Assembly (NCBI GenBank): GCA_937928775.1
Contig: CALFVI010000019.1
Span: forward strand, 1 to 64,000
Length of the DNA: 64,000 nucleotides
Direction of reading: 5' to 3'
From: an uncultured Elioraea sp.
Lineage (GTDB): Bacteria; Pseudomonadota; Alphaproteobacteria; Acetobacterales; Acetobacteraceae
Shown piece after piece: positions 8,363 to 17,965 of the stretch. Below the pieces are notes generated by a model. It worked only from the letters and a program-made list of their open reading frames with translations. It ran no database searches and was not told where the DNA came from. The stretch's first letter is position 1. Every line of letters starts with the position of its first letter. The translations under genes were made by a program, and so were the position numbers.

Positions 8363-9802
8363 ATGCCACCAGCAGTCGATGCCGTCGCGCTTGCCGCATC
8401 CGCCCGACAGGCCTGTCCGGCCTGCACGGACGCCCTCCCTGCGGCCGGGTCGGATTTCCTCGCTCTGCTCGTGGCCGCCCTGACGGCGGACCCGACCAGT
8501 GCCCCAGTGTCCGGCACGCAGACGGTCGAGCCGACCGGGGAGGTCACGCCTGGTCCAGTGTCCGCCACGCCGGCGGTCGAGCCCAGCCTGGAAGACACGC
8601 CAAGCGACGCTGCGGCGCCGGCGCATGCCGCCCCGGAGATGATCGATCCGTCTCTCGCTACCAACGCCGTCCCGTCGGGTCCCGCGACAGAGGGGGTCAC
8701 GCCGATCAACGTGTCGGCAGAGACAACGCAACCGCCCTCGCTCGCACCGCAGCATGGCAAGGGGTCGCCCCCGACGACGCGCGATACCGACATGACCGTG
8801 ACGCCAGGTGCGGCGCCGATGGTCGCCTCACCCTCTTCGCCCGAAGGCGCCGCCGCTCCGCCGGCCGTGCCTTCGCCCGGAGCGGTTTCGACGCCCGCGA
8901 TCCGGAGCGTGGACGAGGCCGCAGCAGCGGATCCGGAGCCCGGCCGTGCGGGCTTGCGCGGCGCAGCGGCAGCCCCTGTCAGCGAGACGGCGGGTCCCGC
9001 CGACGGCGAAGCGGCGCTGTCGCAGCCCATTGTGCGGCGCAGGGTCGACCTGCTGCCTTGCGCCGAACGGATCACCGAACGCCTCCCGCACCGATCAGAG
9101 GGGAGCGCGCCGCCCCTCTGCGACGACACGGAGCCTCAGGCAGGTTCGGATGTCCCCCGTTCCGCGTCCGCGCCCGTCGCACCGCAGGAGAATGATGGGA
9201 CACGTCCCACCGAGCCTGTTTTGGTTCGAACCTCGATCTCGTTCCCTGCCGAACTCCGCCTGGACGCCCCTTCGCGACCCTGTGTCGAGGCTCCCGTGCC
9301 CTTCGCGCCCGGTCCGTCCGCCTCGGCGGAGATTCCCGCCGCTTCGGGGCCGCATCCGCCTGCCTCCCCTTTGCGGGGCGCGCCCGCCCGGACGTTCATT
9401 CCGGTGGTCCGGCAGCTCGCGCCGGTGCTGATCACTCTCGCCCTCTCGCCGCAGGAGGGGCCCGTGCGTCTCACCCTCCTGCTCGAGCCGCAGGAACTCG
9501 GGCGGATCGAGGTCGCAGTGGAGAGGGCGAGCGAGGGCCGCCTCGCTATTGCGGTCATCGCCGAGCGGGCAGAGACCCTGCAGCTCCTACAGCGCGACCA
9601 CGCCCTGCTCGACCGCGCGCTGGCGCAAGCCGGGGTGGGTTCTCAGGGTCGCAGCCTCTCCTTCGCCTTCGGCGAGCCCGGCGGCCGTGCGCAGAGCGGG
9701 CGCGGCGACGGGCGCGGCCCCCGCACCGCTGAGCCTGAACGCGCCATGCCGGCACCAGCGCCGAGGTGGTCGCCCACTGCCCTCCTCGACATCGCTGTCT
9801 GA
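8363..9802 (+). CDS. fliK: FliK, flagellar hook-length control protein
   Basis: FliK is the secreted ruler that sets hook length and switches the export gate to late substrates. The product (479 residues) has an N-terminal 'DFLALLVAAL' segment, a long Pro/Ala/Thr-rich middle, and a compact C-terminal domain with 'GPVRLTLLLEPQELGRIEVA', the Flg_hook core, followed by a low-complexity tail. The frame is open from 8153, but ATG 8363 is preferred because two palindromes and a sigma-54 promoter occupy 8232-8348. The spacing to flgD is 16 bp, so both are likely one transcript. Confidence 0.85.
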   Translation: MPPAVDAVALAASARQACPACTDALPAAGSDFLALLVAALTADPTSAPVSGTQTVEPTGEVTPGPVSATPAVEPSLEDTPSDAAAPAHAAPEMIDPSLATNAVPSGPATEGVTPINVSAETTQPPSLAPQHGKGSPPTTRDTDMTVTPGAAPMVASPSSPEGAAAPPAVPSPGAVSTPAIRSVDEAAAADPEPGRAGLRGAAAAPVSETAGPADGEAALSQPIVRRRVDLLPCAERITERLPHRSEGSAPPLCDDTEPQAGSDVPRSASAPVAPQENDGTRPTEPVLVRTSISFPAELRLDAPSRPCVEAPVPFAPGPSASAEIPAASGPHPPASPLRGAPARTFIPVVRQLAPVLITLALSPQEGPVRLTLLLEPQELGRIEVAVERASEGRLAIAVIAERAETLQLLQRDHALLDRALAQAGVGSQGRSLSFAFGEPGGRAQSGRGDGRGPRTAEPERAMPAPAPRWSPTALLDIAV

Positions 9803-9818
9803 TGGGAGACGTCACACC

Positions 9819-10484
9819 ATGACCACCCAGGTCATCACCACCCTCAACCCGACGGAACGGCAGCAGACCGCACTCGCCTCGCGCCGGCAGATCGCCTCCA
9901 ACTTCCAAGATTTCCTCAAGCTTCTCACCACCCAGTTGCGCAACCAGGACCCGACGGCGCCGCTCGATACCAACCAGTTCACCCAGCAGCTCGTCATGTT
10001 CGCCCAAGTCGAACAGCAGCTCGCCACCAACCAAAGCCTCGAGCGCCTGATCAAGCTGCAGGAGATGAGCCAGCTCACCGCGCTCACCCCGTTGATCGGG
10101 CGCACGGTGGAGGCGGAGGCGAGCGCGATCGTGCTGCAGGACGGCGCGGCCCGCGGCGCCTATGTGCTGCGCGCGGATGCGACCGCGACCACGGTGACGA
10201 TCCGCGACACGGCGGGTCGGATCGTCGCCCAGTCGCCGGGGCAGACACGGGCAGGCCGGCACGAGTTCGCCTGGGACGGCCGGGACGCGTTCGGCCGCAG
10301 GCTGCCGGACGGAGTCTATCGGGTTTCGGTCGAGGCCCAGCGGGGCTCAAGCGTGGAGGCGGTTCCGACCACCGTGATCGGCCGCGTCACCGGGGCTGAG
10401 CGGGCCGAAGGCGGGCTTAGGCTCACCATCGGAGGGCTCGCGATCGAGAGCTCCGCCATCCGTTCCATCTCGCCCGACCGCTGA
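9819..10484 (+). CDS. flgD: FlgD, flagellar hook-capping protein
   Basis: FlgD forms the cap under which hook subunits polymerise. The 221-residue product has the family N-terminus 'NFQDFLKLLTTQLRNQDPTA' with 'TNQFTQQLVMFAQVEQQLATN', then a FlgD Ig/Tudor-type C-terminal half ('AWDGRDAFGRRLPDGVYRV'). The frame is open upstream into fliK, but ATG 9819 has a GGGAGA ribosome site and matches the family start. It follows fliK by 16 bp and is followed by a strong stem-loop before fliF. Confidence 0.95.
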   Translation: MTTQVITTLNPTERQQTALASRRQIASNFQDFLKLLTTQLRNQDPTAPLDTNQFTQQLVMFAQVEQQLATNQSLERLIKLQEMSQLTALTPLIGRTVEAEASAIVLQDGAARGAYVLRADATATTVTIRDTAGRIVAQSPGQTRAGRHEFAWDGRDAFGRRLPDGVYRVSVEAQRGSSVEAVPTTVIGRVTGAERAEGGLRLTIGGLAIESSAIRSISPDR

Positions 10485-10501
10485 GGCGCCCGTTCATAGG
10501 G

Positions 10502-10525
10502 GCCGGGCAGGTTTTTCCGCCCGGC
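10502..10525 (+). promoter_or_regulatory. Stem-loop between flgD and fliF
   Basis: GCCGGGC pairs with GCCCGGC around an A bulge, a GG/CC pair and a TTTTT loop. It could end the fliK-flgD transcript, though no U-tract follows, or act as a second regulatory site beside the adjoining palindrome. Confidence 0.5.
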
Positions 10526-10536
10526 AAATTTTGCCG
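10522..10536. promoter_or_regulatory. Palindrome upstream of fliF, probable FlbD site
   Basis: CGGCAAA-T-TTTGCCG is a perfect 15-bp palindrome of the same design as the two sites between flbT and fliK (shared pattern CGGCAARTYYTGCCG). GTTAAC, a CtrA-like half-site, starts two bases to the right. No convincing sigma-54 promoter follows before fliF. In Caulobacter FlbD represses the early fliF promoter, and a similar negative role is plausible here. Confidence 0.55.
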
Positions 10537-10635
10537 CGTTAACTCTGTTGCAACGCATTTCCTCCACGCTTGCGCGTGATGGCGCAGGGAGCGTGTGCAG
10601 CTCGACCGCGGCGGTGCACAAGGGAGTAATACGCG

Positions 10636-12297
10636 GTGAACGGTCTGCTTGTCGGGCTGAGGAGTTTAGGGCCGGTGCGGCTTGCCGTGCTCGGGGCGGT
10701 CGGAGCGGCGGTACTCGGGGTCATTCTCTTCCTTGCCATCCGCGCGAGCGACCCCCCGATGGCCTTATTGTACAGCGACCTTGATCAACGCGACGCGGCA
10801 CAAATCGTCCAAGCGCTCGAACGGCAGCGCGTGCCCTACCGCCTTGCCGCAAACGGGACGCAGATCCTCGTTCCGACCGAGCAAGTGCCGAGGCTTCGCC
10901 TCTCCCTGGCTGCCGAAGGCCTGCCGTCAGGGGGCTCCGTTGGCTACGAGATCTTCGACCGTGCGGATGGTCTCACCGCCTCCTCGTTCCAGCAGGAGAT
11001 GAATCGCCTGCGCGCGCTTGAGGGTGAGTTGGCGCGAACCATCCGTTCGCTGGCTGGTGTGCGCGGCGCGCGCGTGCATCTGGTCCTGCCGCGGCGCGAT
11101 CCCTTCTCCCGGCGGGAGGCCGAGGCGCAGGCCTCGATCGTGCTGACGATGAGCGGGGCGCAGCGCCTCGACCGCGAACAGGTGCAAGCGATCGTTCATC
11201 TGGTGGCTGCCGCCGTGCCGGGGCTCAAACCGCAGAACATTTCGGTGATCGACAATCGCGGCTCCCTTCTCGCCCGCTCAGGTCAGGCCGTGGGCGGGCT
11301 CGGTCTCGCGCTCAACGCGGAGGAGTTGCGCCGTGCACATGAGATGCGGCTCGCCCGCGCCGTCGAGGAGATGCTTGAACGCACGGTCGGGGTTGGCCGC
11401 GTGCGGGTCGAGGCCACGGTGGAGATGGATTTCGACCGCGTCACCGAAAGTCACGAGAGCTTCGACCCCGATCAGCAGGTCGCGCGGTCCGTGCACAGCG
11501 TGACGGAAGAGAGCCGCAGCGTCGATCGGGCGGAGAATGTGACCGTCGGCAACAACCTGCCGAATGCGCAGCCGCAAGGGGCTCAGGCGGGATCGCAGGA
11601 GAACCGGACGGAGGAGACGACGAACTACGAGATCGGCCGCGTGCTGCGCCAGATCACGCGCGACACGCCGACCGTTCGTCGCCTGTCCATCGCCGTGCTG
11701 GTCGATCACGCTCCCGTCGCCGGTGGAGAGCCGAGGCCGCGAACGGCGGAGGAACTTGATCGTCTCGCCGCCCTGGTCCGTTCCGCAGTTGGCTTCGACG
11801 AGTCGCGCGGCGACCGGATCGAGGTGGTCAATCTCCGCTTCGCCGATGCGGACCTGCCACTGATGGCGGACGAAAGCTTGTTCGGGCTTCCGATCGGCCG
11901 TGCGGAGCTCGTCCGGCTGGTGGAGACGGTCGTGTTCGGCGTCGTCGCGCTGCTCGCCCTTCTCCTGGTCGCTCGGCCGCTTGCAGGCCGTGCCATCGAA
12001 CGGCTGGGACGGGCGGGAACAGACGCGTCGGGCAACCTCGTCTCGGTCTCTGGTGTAGCCGCCCTGTCCGGTCCGTCGGGCAGCCAACCGCTCGCCACGA
12101 CGGCAAGTGCAGCCGGACAGATCGCGACCGAATCGAACGGCCTTGGCGCGCTGCCCGAACCAGAGAATATGATTGACGTCGCCAACATTGAGGGAAAACT
12201 TCGCGCCTCTTCGGTCCGCCGCATCACCGAACTTGTCGACAAGTACCCCGAAGAGGCGGTCGCCGTGGTGCGCAGTTGGATGGCAGAGGAGAACTGA
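10636..12297 (+). CDS. fliF: FliF, flagellar MS-ring protein
   Basis: FliF forms the membrane ring on which the basal body and export apparatus are built. The 553-residue product has a TM helix at about residues 14-36 (VRLAVLGAVGAAVLGVILFL), ring-building motifs 'ALLYSDLDQRDAAQIVQALE' and 'SFQQEMNRLRALEGELARTI', a second TM helix near 430-450, and an acidic C-terminal FliG-binding segment. It starts at GTG 10636 behind AGGGAG. fliG follows 3 bp after its stop. It heads the fliF-to-flhG run. Confidence 0.96.
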   Translation: MNGLLVGLRSLGPVRLAVLGAVGAAVLGVILFLAIRASDPPMALLYSDLDQRDAAQIVQALERQRVPYRLAANGTQILVPTEQVPRLRLSLAAEGLPSGGSVGYEIFDRADGLTASSFQQEMNRLRALEGELARTIRSLAGVRGARVHLVLPRRDPFSRREAEAQASIVLTMSGAQRLDREQVQAIVHLVAAAVPGLKPQNISVIDNRGSLLARSGQAVGGLGLALNAEELRRAHEMRLARAVEEMLERTVGVGRVRVEATVEMDFDRVTESHESFDPDQQVARSVHSVTEESRSVDRAENVTVGNNLPNAQPQGAQAGSQENRTEETTNYEIGRVLRQITRDTPTVRRLSIAVLVDHAPVAGGEPRPRTAEELDRLAALVRSAVGFDESRGDRIEVVNLRFADADLPLMADESLFGLPIGRAELVRLVETVVFGVVALLALLLVARPLAGRAIERLGRAGTDASGNLVSVSGVAALSGPSGSQPLATTASAAGQIATESNGLGALPEPENMIDVANIEGKLRASSVRRITELVDKYPEEAVAVVRSWMAEEN

Positions 12298-12300
12298 GCG

Positions 12301-13317
12301 ATGCCCCGCGTGCGCGACGACTACCGCAGCCTCACGGGCGCGCAGAAGGCCGCCGTATTGATGCTCACCCTGGGCGAGGAGAATGCCGCGAAACTGTTCG
12401 CCCAGATGCACGAGGATGAGATCAAGGAGATCTCAGCCGCCATGGCAACTCTGGGTCCCGTCGCATCATCCGTGGTGGAGCGGCTTTGCCAGGAATTTGC
12501 CAGTCAGATCAGCGCCGCGGGCAACCTAATCGGCAGTTACGAAAGCACCGAGCGTCTGCTGCTCAAAACTCTGCCTCGCGACCGTGTTGCCCAGATCATG
12601 GAGGAAATCCGCGGCCCCGCTGGCCGCACGATGTGGGACAAGCTCGGCAACGTCAATGAAGTCGTGCTCGCCAATTATCTGAAGCACGAATATCCGCAAA
12701 CCGTCGCCCTCGTCCTGTCCCGGATCAAATCAGACCACGCGGCACGTGTGCTGCAGCTGCTGCCCGAAGCCTTCGCCATGGAAGTCATCATGCGTATGTT
12801 GCGCATGGAATCCGTACAGAAAGAAATTCTTGATGGCGTGGAACGCACGTTGCGGCAGGAGTTCATGTCTAACCTCGCGCGCACGCAGCGGCGCGACGCG
12901 CACGAAATGATGGCGGATATCTTCAACAATCTCGATCGTTCGGTCGAAGCGCGCTTCCTCGCCGCTCTAGAGGAGCGCAACCGCGACGCGGCGGAGCGCA
13001 TTAAAAGCCTGATGTTCACCTTCGACGATCTCGTCCGGATCAACGGTCAGGGCATCCAGATTCTGATGCGATCGGTCGAGAAGGAGAAACTCGCGCTCGC
13101 GCTCAAAGGGGCGTCCGACACTATCAAGGATTTGTTCTTCAGCAATCTATCAGAGCGTGCAGGGAAGATGCTGCGTGAGGACATCGAGGCCCTCGGTCCC
13201 GTTCGCTTGAGGGATGTGGAAGAGGCGCAGGCGAGCATCGTCGCCGCCGCCAAGGAACTTGCCGCATCAGGACAAATCGTCCTCTCCGATGGCCGTGACG
13301 AGGAGATGGTGTACTGA
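12301..13317 (+). CDS. fliG: FliG, flagellar motor switch protein
   Basis: FliG couples the C-ring to the stator and carries torque. The product has 338 residues, normal for the family. The N-terminal domain opens with '[20 protein letters not shown]', the middle has '[13 protein letters not shown]', and the C-terminal domain has '[20 protein letters not shown]' with the charged residues used against MotA. It starts 3 bp after fliF and ends 1 bp before fliH. The fliF-fliG junction suits the known 1:1 assembly of these two proteins. Confidence 0.97.
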   Translation: MPRVRDDYRSLTGAQKAAVLMLTLGEENAAKLFAQMHEDEIKEISAAMATLGPVASSVVERLCQEFASQISAAGNLIGSYESTERLLLKTLPRDRVAQIMEEIRGPAGRTMWDKLGNVNEVVLANYLKHEYPQTVALVLSRIKSDHAARVLQLLPEAFAMEVIMRMLRMESVQKEILDGVERTLRQEFMSNLARTQRRDAHEMMADIFNNLDRSVEARFLAALEERNRDAAERIKSLMFTFDDLVRINGQGIQILMRSVEKEKLALALKGASDTIKDLFFSNLSERAGKMLREDIEALGPVRLRDVEEAQASIVAAAKELAASGQIVLSDGRDEEMVY

Positions 13318-13318
13318 C

Positions 13319-14059
13319 ATGGCCGACCATCCGTCTCTTCCCACTTCCCCGCGCTCTCGTCCCCTGCCGCTTTCCGCCCTGGCCACGCGTCAGATCGCAC
13401 AGACGCAACGGCCGCGCAGGGTCCTGTTCGGCGAGAGCTTCGACCCGCCGCCCGCGACACCACCGGCAAGCGAGCCCGAAATCATCGCCCCCTCGTTCAC
13501 GCTCGAAGAGCTCGAACTCGCCCGCGCCGAAGCCTTCGCCGAGGGTCGCGCGGCCGGCGCGGCCGAGGCGGAAGCGAGCCTTGTCGCGCGCCAGGCCAGC
13601 GCACTCGAGACCTGCGCCACGGCGATCGCGGCGAGTGTGGCCGAGGCGCGTCGTGCCGCTGAGACGACCATCGCTGCGCTCGCGCGGGCGCTGATCGAGT
13701 CTCTTGCGACCATGCTGCCCGATCATGCAACAGCAGTGTTGCCCGTACGTATCGAACGCCTCGTCGCCGACCTGCAACGGAGTGTCGGCAGCGAAGTAGC
13801 GCTCGATCTTATCGCCTCGCCACAGACCGCGAGCCTGCTCGAAAAGTCGCTCGCAGTCCTGAGGCAAAGTGTTACGTCACCGCTACAGCTGCGGCTGCGT
13901 CCCGATAACACACTGCCGACGACGGAAGTCCGGGTCTGCTGGGCGTCAGCCGAGGCCGTGATCGACCCTGCCGAGGTGGCGGACGCGATGCGTCGTCTCC
14001 TCGGCGAACTTCTCCCTGCCCCATCCGATGACACATCGTCTTGTGGAGAGCATGCATGA
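13319..14059 (+). CDS. fliH: FliH-like flagellar export ATPase regulator
   Basis: FliH binds the export ATPase FliI and links it to the C-ring. The 246-residue product has a disordered Pro-rich N-terminus, a long Ala/Glu-rich helix ('LEELELARAEAFAEGRAAGA') typical of FliH, and a C-terminal FliH/SctL-like domain. ATG 13319 is chosen because it follows the fliG stop by 1 bp; the frame is open upstream into fliG. The stop overlaps the fliN start (ATGA). The sequence is divergent, so naming relies on position between fliG and fliN as well as on the helix pattern. Confidence 0.82.
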   Translation: MADHPSLPTSPRSRPLPLSALATRQIAQTQRPRRVLFGESFDPPPATPPASEPEIIAPSFTLEELELARAEAFAEGRAAGAAEAEASLVARQASALETCATAIAASVAEARRAAETTIAALARALIESLATMLPDHATAVLPVRIERLVADLQRSVGSEVALDLIASPQTASLLEKSLAVLRQSVTSPLQLRLRPDNTLPTTEVRVCWASAEAVIDPAEVADAMRRLLGELLPAPSDDTSSCGEHA

Positions 14060-14397
14060 GCAACGAGCCCTCGATCGAGCTCAAGGATCTCGACCCGTCT
14101 CTGCCGGCATCCGCCGGTACCGCTGATCAGCCAGTGCAGCGTTCGGCGCGCGACCTGGAAGCTGTCTACGACATCCCGGTCCAGGTCTCTGCCGTGCTCG
14201 GCAAATCGGTGATGCAGGTGAGCCAACTTTTGAAGATTGGGCGCGGCGCTGTCGTTGAGCTTGACCGCAAGCTCGGTGAGGCGATCGACATTTATGTCAA
14301 CAACCGACTCGTGGCGCGCGGCGAGGTGGTGATGGTCGACGATGACCGCCTCGGCGTGACAATGACCGAAATCGTCAAGGGCGAGCGCGGCGTCTGA
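14056..14397 (+). CDS. fliN: FliN, flagellar motor switch protein
   Basis: FliN is the main C-ring component with FliM. The product has 113 residues; the C-terminal SpoA domain reads '[20 protein letters not shown]', then '[18 protein letters not shown]', then '[16 protein letters not shown]', a near-canonical FliN. ATG 14056 overlaps the fliH stop. fliM is not in this window. Confidence 0.95.
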   Translation: MSNEPSIELKDLDPSLPASAGTADQPVQRSARDLEAVYDIPVQVSAVLGKSVMQVSQLLKIGRGAVVELDRKLGEAIDIYVNNRLVARGEVVMVDDDRLGVTMTEIVKGERGV

Positions 14398-14434
14398 CCG
14401 ACGCACAAGGCGAAGACAGAGGAGTGGTGTCGAG

Positions 14435-15829
14435 ATGCGCGTGATGATCGTCGGATCGATGGCGGCGGAACTCGGCGAGGCGGCGCGGATTGCGATCGGT
14501 CGCGGGGCGAAGATCGCCCAGGCCGACGATGTGGTGTCGGCGCTGATGGAACTGCGCAGCGGCCGCGGCGCCGATGTCGTGCTGTGCGATGTGCAGCTGC
14601 CGATTGAAGAACTGATCGCGCAGATGGCAGCGGAACGGATCGCCGCTCCGGTGATTGCCTGCGGCACGCGCGCCGATGCCGTGCGTGCGGCGGCAGCGAT
14701 CAGGGCCGGCGCCCGCGAATATCTCCCCCTGCCGCCAGACGCCGAACTGATCGCTACCCTGTTCGAAACCCTGGGCGCCGACGGGCGGGCGCCGGTCGCG
14801 GTCGATCCGGCGATGCTGGCAACGCTCAGGCGCGCCGAGCAGATCGCGGCATCCGACGCCTCGGTGCTGATCCGCGGCGAGAGCGGAACCGGCAAGGAGG
14901 TTCTTGCCCGACATATCCACCGGCGCTCCCGTCGCGCTGCAGGACCATTCATCGCCGTCAATTGCGCCGCCATCCCCGAACATCTGCTCGAGAGCGAGCT
15001 GTTTGGCCATGAGAAAGGCGCTTTTTCGGGCGCGATCGCGCGCCGAATCGGCCGCTTCGAGGCCGCCGACGGCGGCACGCTCCTGCTCGACGAGATCAGC
15101 GAGATGGATGTCCGGCTGCAGGCAAAACTCCTGCGCGCGATCCAGGAGCGCGAGATCGACCGGCTCGGTGGCACCGAACCGGTGAAGGTGAACGTGCGGA
15201 TCCTCGCCACCACGAACCGCCCTCTCGAGGCCGAGGTGAAGAAGGGCACTTTCCGCGAAGACCTCTACTTCCGCCTCAACGTCATCACCCTGACTCTGCC
15301 GCCGCTGCGCAACCGGCCTCGCGATATCGTTCCTCTTGCGGAAATGTTCGCTCGCCGGTACGCGGAGCTCAATGGTCTTCCTGCGCGGCCGCTCACCGAG
15401 GCGGCGAAGCGCCTGCTTGAGGCGCAACCCTGGCGCGGCAATGTGCGTGAGCTCGAGAACACCATCCATCGCGCCGTGCTGCTTGCGACGGGTGATGTCA
15501 TCGACGTCGACGCGATCGAACTGCCAGCGGCCGAAGCGGAAACGGACGCGCCCACCCGCACTCCGGCTGCGCTTGGGGGCAATGGCTCCAGCGCGGTTTC
15601 GTCGGCTGCCGCAACGAAGGGTCTGGTCGGCCGAACCGTCGCCGACGTCGAGCGGGACCTGATTCTCGAAACGCTCACGCACTGCCTCGGCAACCGAACC
15701 CATGCCGCCGCCCTGCTCGGCATCTCCATCCGCACCCTGCGCAACAAGCTGCGCGAGTACTCGGCTGCCGGGCTGAGGGTCCCCGCCGCGCCGAACGCCA
15801 CCGCCGCGCAGGATCGGATTCCGGCCTAA
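14435..15829 (+). CDS. flbD: FlbD, sigma-54-dependent flagellar gene activator
   Basis: This NtrC-type enhancer-binding protein should activate late flagellar promoters and repress early ones. Residues 1-115 form a receiver-like domain with Asp52 present in 'VVLCDVQLP', but the acidic pair after beta-1 is missing ('MRVMIVGSM') and so is the usual Lys-Pro near residue 97. The AAA+ domain has Walker A GESGTGKE (148-155), GAFSGA (195-200) in place of GAFTGA, and Walker [10 protein letters not shown] Fis-type helix-turn-helix ends the protein (about 420-455). The partner sites are probably the CGGCA/TGCCG palindromes upstream of flbT, fliK and fliF. Confidence 0.92.
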   Translation: MRVMIVGSMAAELGEAARIAIGRGAKIAQADDVVSALMELRSGRGADVVLCDVQLPIEELIAQMAAERIAAPVIACGTRADAVRAAAAIRAGAREYLPLPPDAELIATLFETLGADGRAPVAVDPAMLATLRRAEQIAASDASVLIRGESGTGKEVLARHIHRRSRRAAGPFIAVNCAAIPEHLLESELFGHEKGAFSGAIARRIGRFEAADGGTLLLDEISEMDVRLQAKLLRAIQEREIDRLGGTEPVKVNVRILATTNRPLEAEVKKGTFREDLYFRLNVITLTLPPLRNRPRDIVPLAEMFARRYAELNGLPARPLTEAAKRLLEAQPWRGNVRELENTIHRAVLLATGDVIDVDAIELPAAEAETDAPTRTPAALGGNGSSAVSSAAATKGLVGRTVADVERDLILETLTHCLGNRTHAAALLGISIRTLRNKLREYSAAGLRVPAAPNATAAQDRIPA

Positions 15830-15862
15830 GGCACGCGGGTCGCGGCGGACGGAGACGACGAC

Positions 15863-17962
15863 ATGACGAGCGAGGTGCAGGCCAGCACGCCTGTTGCTGC
15901 CGTACTCGGGCGGCTCAACGCCATCCGCCCGGGGTCGGACGTGCTGATGGCCGCCGGTGTCGGTCTGCTCGTCGTCATCCTCGTCGTTCCGCTCCCAACC
16001 CTCCTGCTCGACTTTGGCCTCGCTCTGTCGCTCACCGCCTCTATCCTGGTGCTGATGACGGCAGTGCTGATGCAGCGGCCGCTGGACTTCACCTCATTTC
16101 CGACCGTCCTCCTCATCACCACGCTGCTTCGGCTCGGGCTAAACATCGCCTCGACGCGGCTCATCCTCAGCGCGGGCCACGAGGGGCCGCAGGCTGCCGG
16201 TGCGGTAATCGCCGCCTTCGGTGGCTTCCTGATGGCAGGCGACGTGGTGATCGGGCTGATCGTGTTCGCGATCCTGGTTCTCGTGAACTTCGTCGTAATC
16301 ACCAAGGGCTCTGGGCGGATTGCCGAGGTCGCGGCGCGGTTCAGTCTGGATGCGATGCCAGGCAAGCAGATGGCGATCGACGCCGACCTCTCCGCCGGGC
16401 TGATCGACGAGGCCGGGGCGCGCGCGCGCCGCAAACAGCTTGAGGAGGAGAGCGCTTTTTTCGGCGCCATGGACGGTGCAGCGAAGTTCGTCCGCGGCGA
16501 TGCGATCGCGGGCCTCGTCATCACGTTGATCAACATCCTCGGCGGGCTCGCCCTCGGCATGGGCAGGGTCGGCCTGCCGCTGGCCGAGGCGGCGCGAACC
16601 TACACCCTGCTCACCATCGGCGACGGGCTGGTCAGCCAGATCCCGGCCCTGCTCGTCTCCACCGCTGCTGGCATTGTCGTCACCAAGGCGGGGGTGGACG
16701 GTACGACCGACCAGGCCCTGGCCCGCGAGCTCGCCGGTTCGCCGAAGCCGTTGGCCCTCGCCTCTGCGGCGGCGGGTACGCTCGCCCTGCTGCCGGGGCT
16801 TCCCGCCCTGCCGTTCCTGATGCTCGCCGCAGTCACTGGTGCGGCAGCCTGGGCTCGCCAGCGCGCGACCGAGGCAGCGACGGCCCGAGCGGCAGAAACA
16901 GCCTCCCAGCCAGCCCCCGCAGCCGCCGCCGAGGAACCGGCGCAGGCGCTGCGCATCGATGCGATCAGGCTCGAACTCGGCTACGGCCTGCTTCGGCTTG
17001 CCACCGGCGAGGCCGGCCAGCGTCTCACCGAACAGATCCGCGCGCTGCGACGAAGCCTCGCGCAGGAGTTCGGCTTCCTGCTGCCACCCGTGCGCATCCA
17101 GGACAATGTCCAGTTGCCGCCCACCACCTACGTCGTGCGTCTGAAAGAAATCGAGGCCGGACGCGCCGATCTCCGGCCGACCATGCTGCTGGCGATGGAC
17201 TCCACCGGCGCGCCGATCCAGCTCCCTGGCGAGCGCACGACGGAACCCGCCTTCGGCCTGCCTGCCGTCTGGATCGACGAAACGCTCCGCGACGAGGCCC
17301 AGGCGCGCGGCCTGACCGTCGTCGATCCGACCTCGGTGCTGGTCACCCACCTCACGGAACTCGTGCGCGACCACCTCGCCGAACTGCTCTCCTTTGCCGA
17401 TACACAGAAGCTTCTCGACGAGCTGCCGCGCGAGCAGCAGAAGCTTGTTTCGGATTTGAATGCGCAGCAGATCAGCACCGGCACCATCCAGCGTGTGCTG
17501 CAGGCCCTGCTTGCCGAGCGCGTGTCGATCCGCGACCTGCCGACGATCCTGGAGGGTATCCTCGAGGGGGCCGCATCGGCGCGGAGTTTCTCCGCCCTGC
17601 TCAGCACGGTGCGCATGCGGCTTGCCCGGCAGATCACCGACAGTTTGACCGGTCCGAAGGGCTACGTCCCGCTGATCACCCTCTCGGCCGAGTGGGAGCG
17701 CGCTTTCGCCGAGGCGCTGGTCGGGCCTGCCGAAGACCGCCAGCTCGCCATGGCGCCGTCGAAACTGCAGGAGTTCATCGCCCGCATGCGCGATGCGTTT
17801 GAGAAGGCCGCAGCGGCAGGCGAGCAGGCCGCCTTAGTGACGAGCCCGCAGGTGAGGCCGCATGTGCGCGCGGTGGTCGAGCGTTTCCGCCCCGCCACCC
17901 CTGTCATCAGCCAGGCCGAGATCCACCCGCGCGCGCGCGTGCGCACTGTCGGCACCATCTAA
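15863..17962 (+). CDS. flhA: FlhA, flagellar export gate protein
   Basis: FlhA is the large export-gate subunit of the flagellar type III system. The 699-residue product has about eight N-terminal TM helices, the FHIPEP signature region 'TSFPTVLLITTLLRLGLNIA', the cytoplasmic loop motif 'ARFSLDAMPGKQMAIDADL', and a C-terminal export-substrate domain from about residue 360 ('YVVRLKEIEAGRADLRPTML'). It starts 33 bp after flbD and is followed 3 bp later by flhF. fliP, fliQ, fliR and flhB are not in this window. Confidence 0.97.
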   Translation: MTSEVQASTPVAAVLGRLNAIRPGSDVLMAAGVGLLVVILVVPLPTLLLDFGLALSLTASILVLMTAVLMQRPLDFTSFPTVLLITTLLRLGLNIASTRLILSAGHEGPQAAGAVIAAFGGFLMAGDVVIGLIVFAILVLVNFVVITKGSGRIAEVAARFSLDAMPGKQMAIDADLSAGLIDEAGARARRKQLEEESAFFGAMDGAAKFVRGDAIAGLVITLINILGGLALGMGRVGLPLAEAARTYTLLTIGDGLVSQIPALLVSTAAGIVVTKAGVDGTTDQALARELAGSPKPLALASAAAGTLALLPGLPALPFLMLAAVTGAAAWARQRATEAATARAAETASQPAPAAAAEEPAQALRIDAIRLELGYGLLRLATGEAGQRLTEQIRALRRSLAQEFGFLLPPVRIQDNVQLPPTTYVVRLKEIEAGRADLRPTMLLAMDSTGAPIQLPGERTTEPAFGLPAVWIDETLRDEAQARGLTVVDPTSVLVTHLTELVRDHLAELLSFADTQKLLDELPREQQKLVSDLNAQQISTGTIQRVLQALLAERVSIRDLPTILEGILEGAASARSFSALLSTVRMRLARQITDSLTGPKGYVPLITLSAEWERAFAEALVGPAEDRQLAMAPSKLQEFIARMRDAFEKAAAAGEQAALVTSPQVRPHVRAVVERFRPATPVISQAEIHPRARVRTVGTI

Positions 17963-17965
17963 GCT

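Noticed and set aside
10537-10635. Sigma-54 promoter for fliF
   Set aside because: TTGCA occurs at 10548-10552 but the bases 10 positions upstream are GT, not GG; other candidates also fail the spacing.
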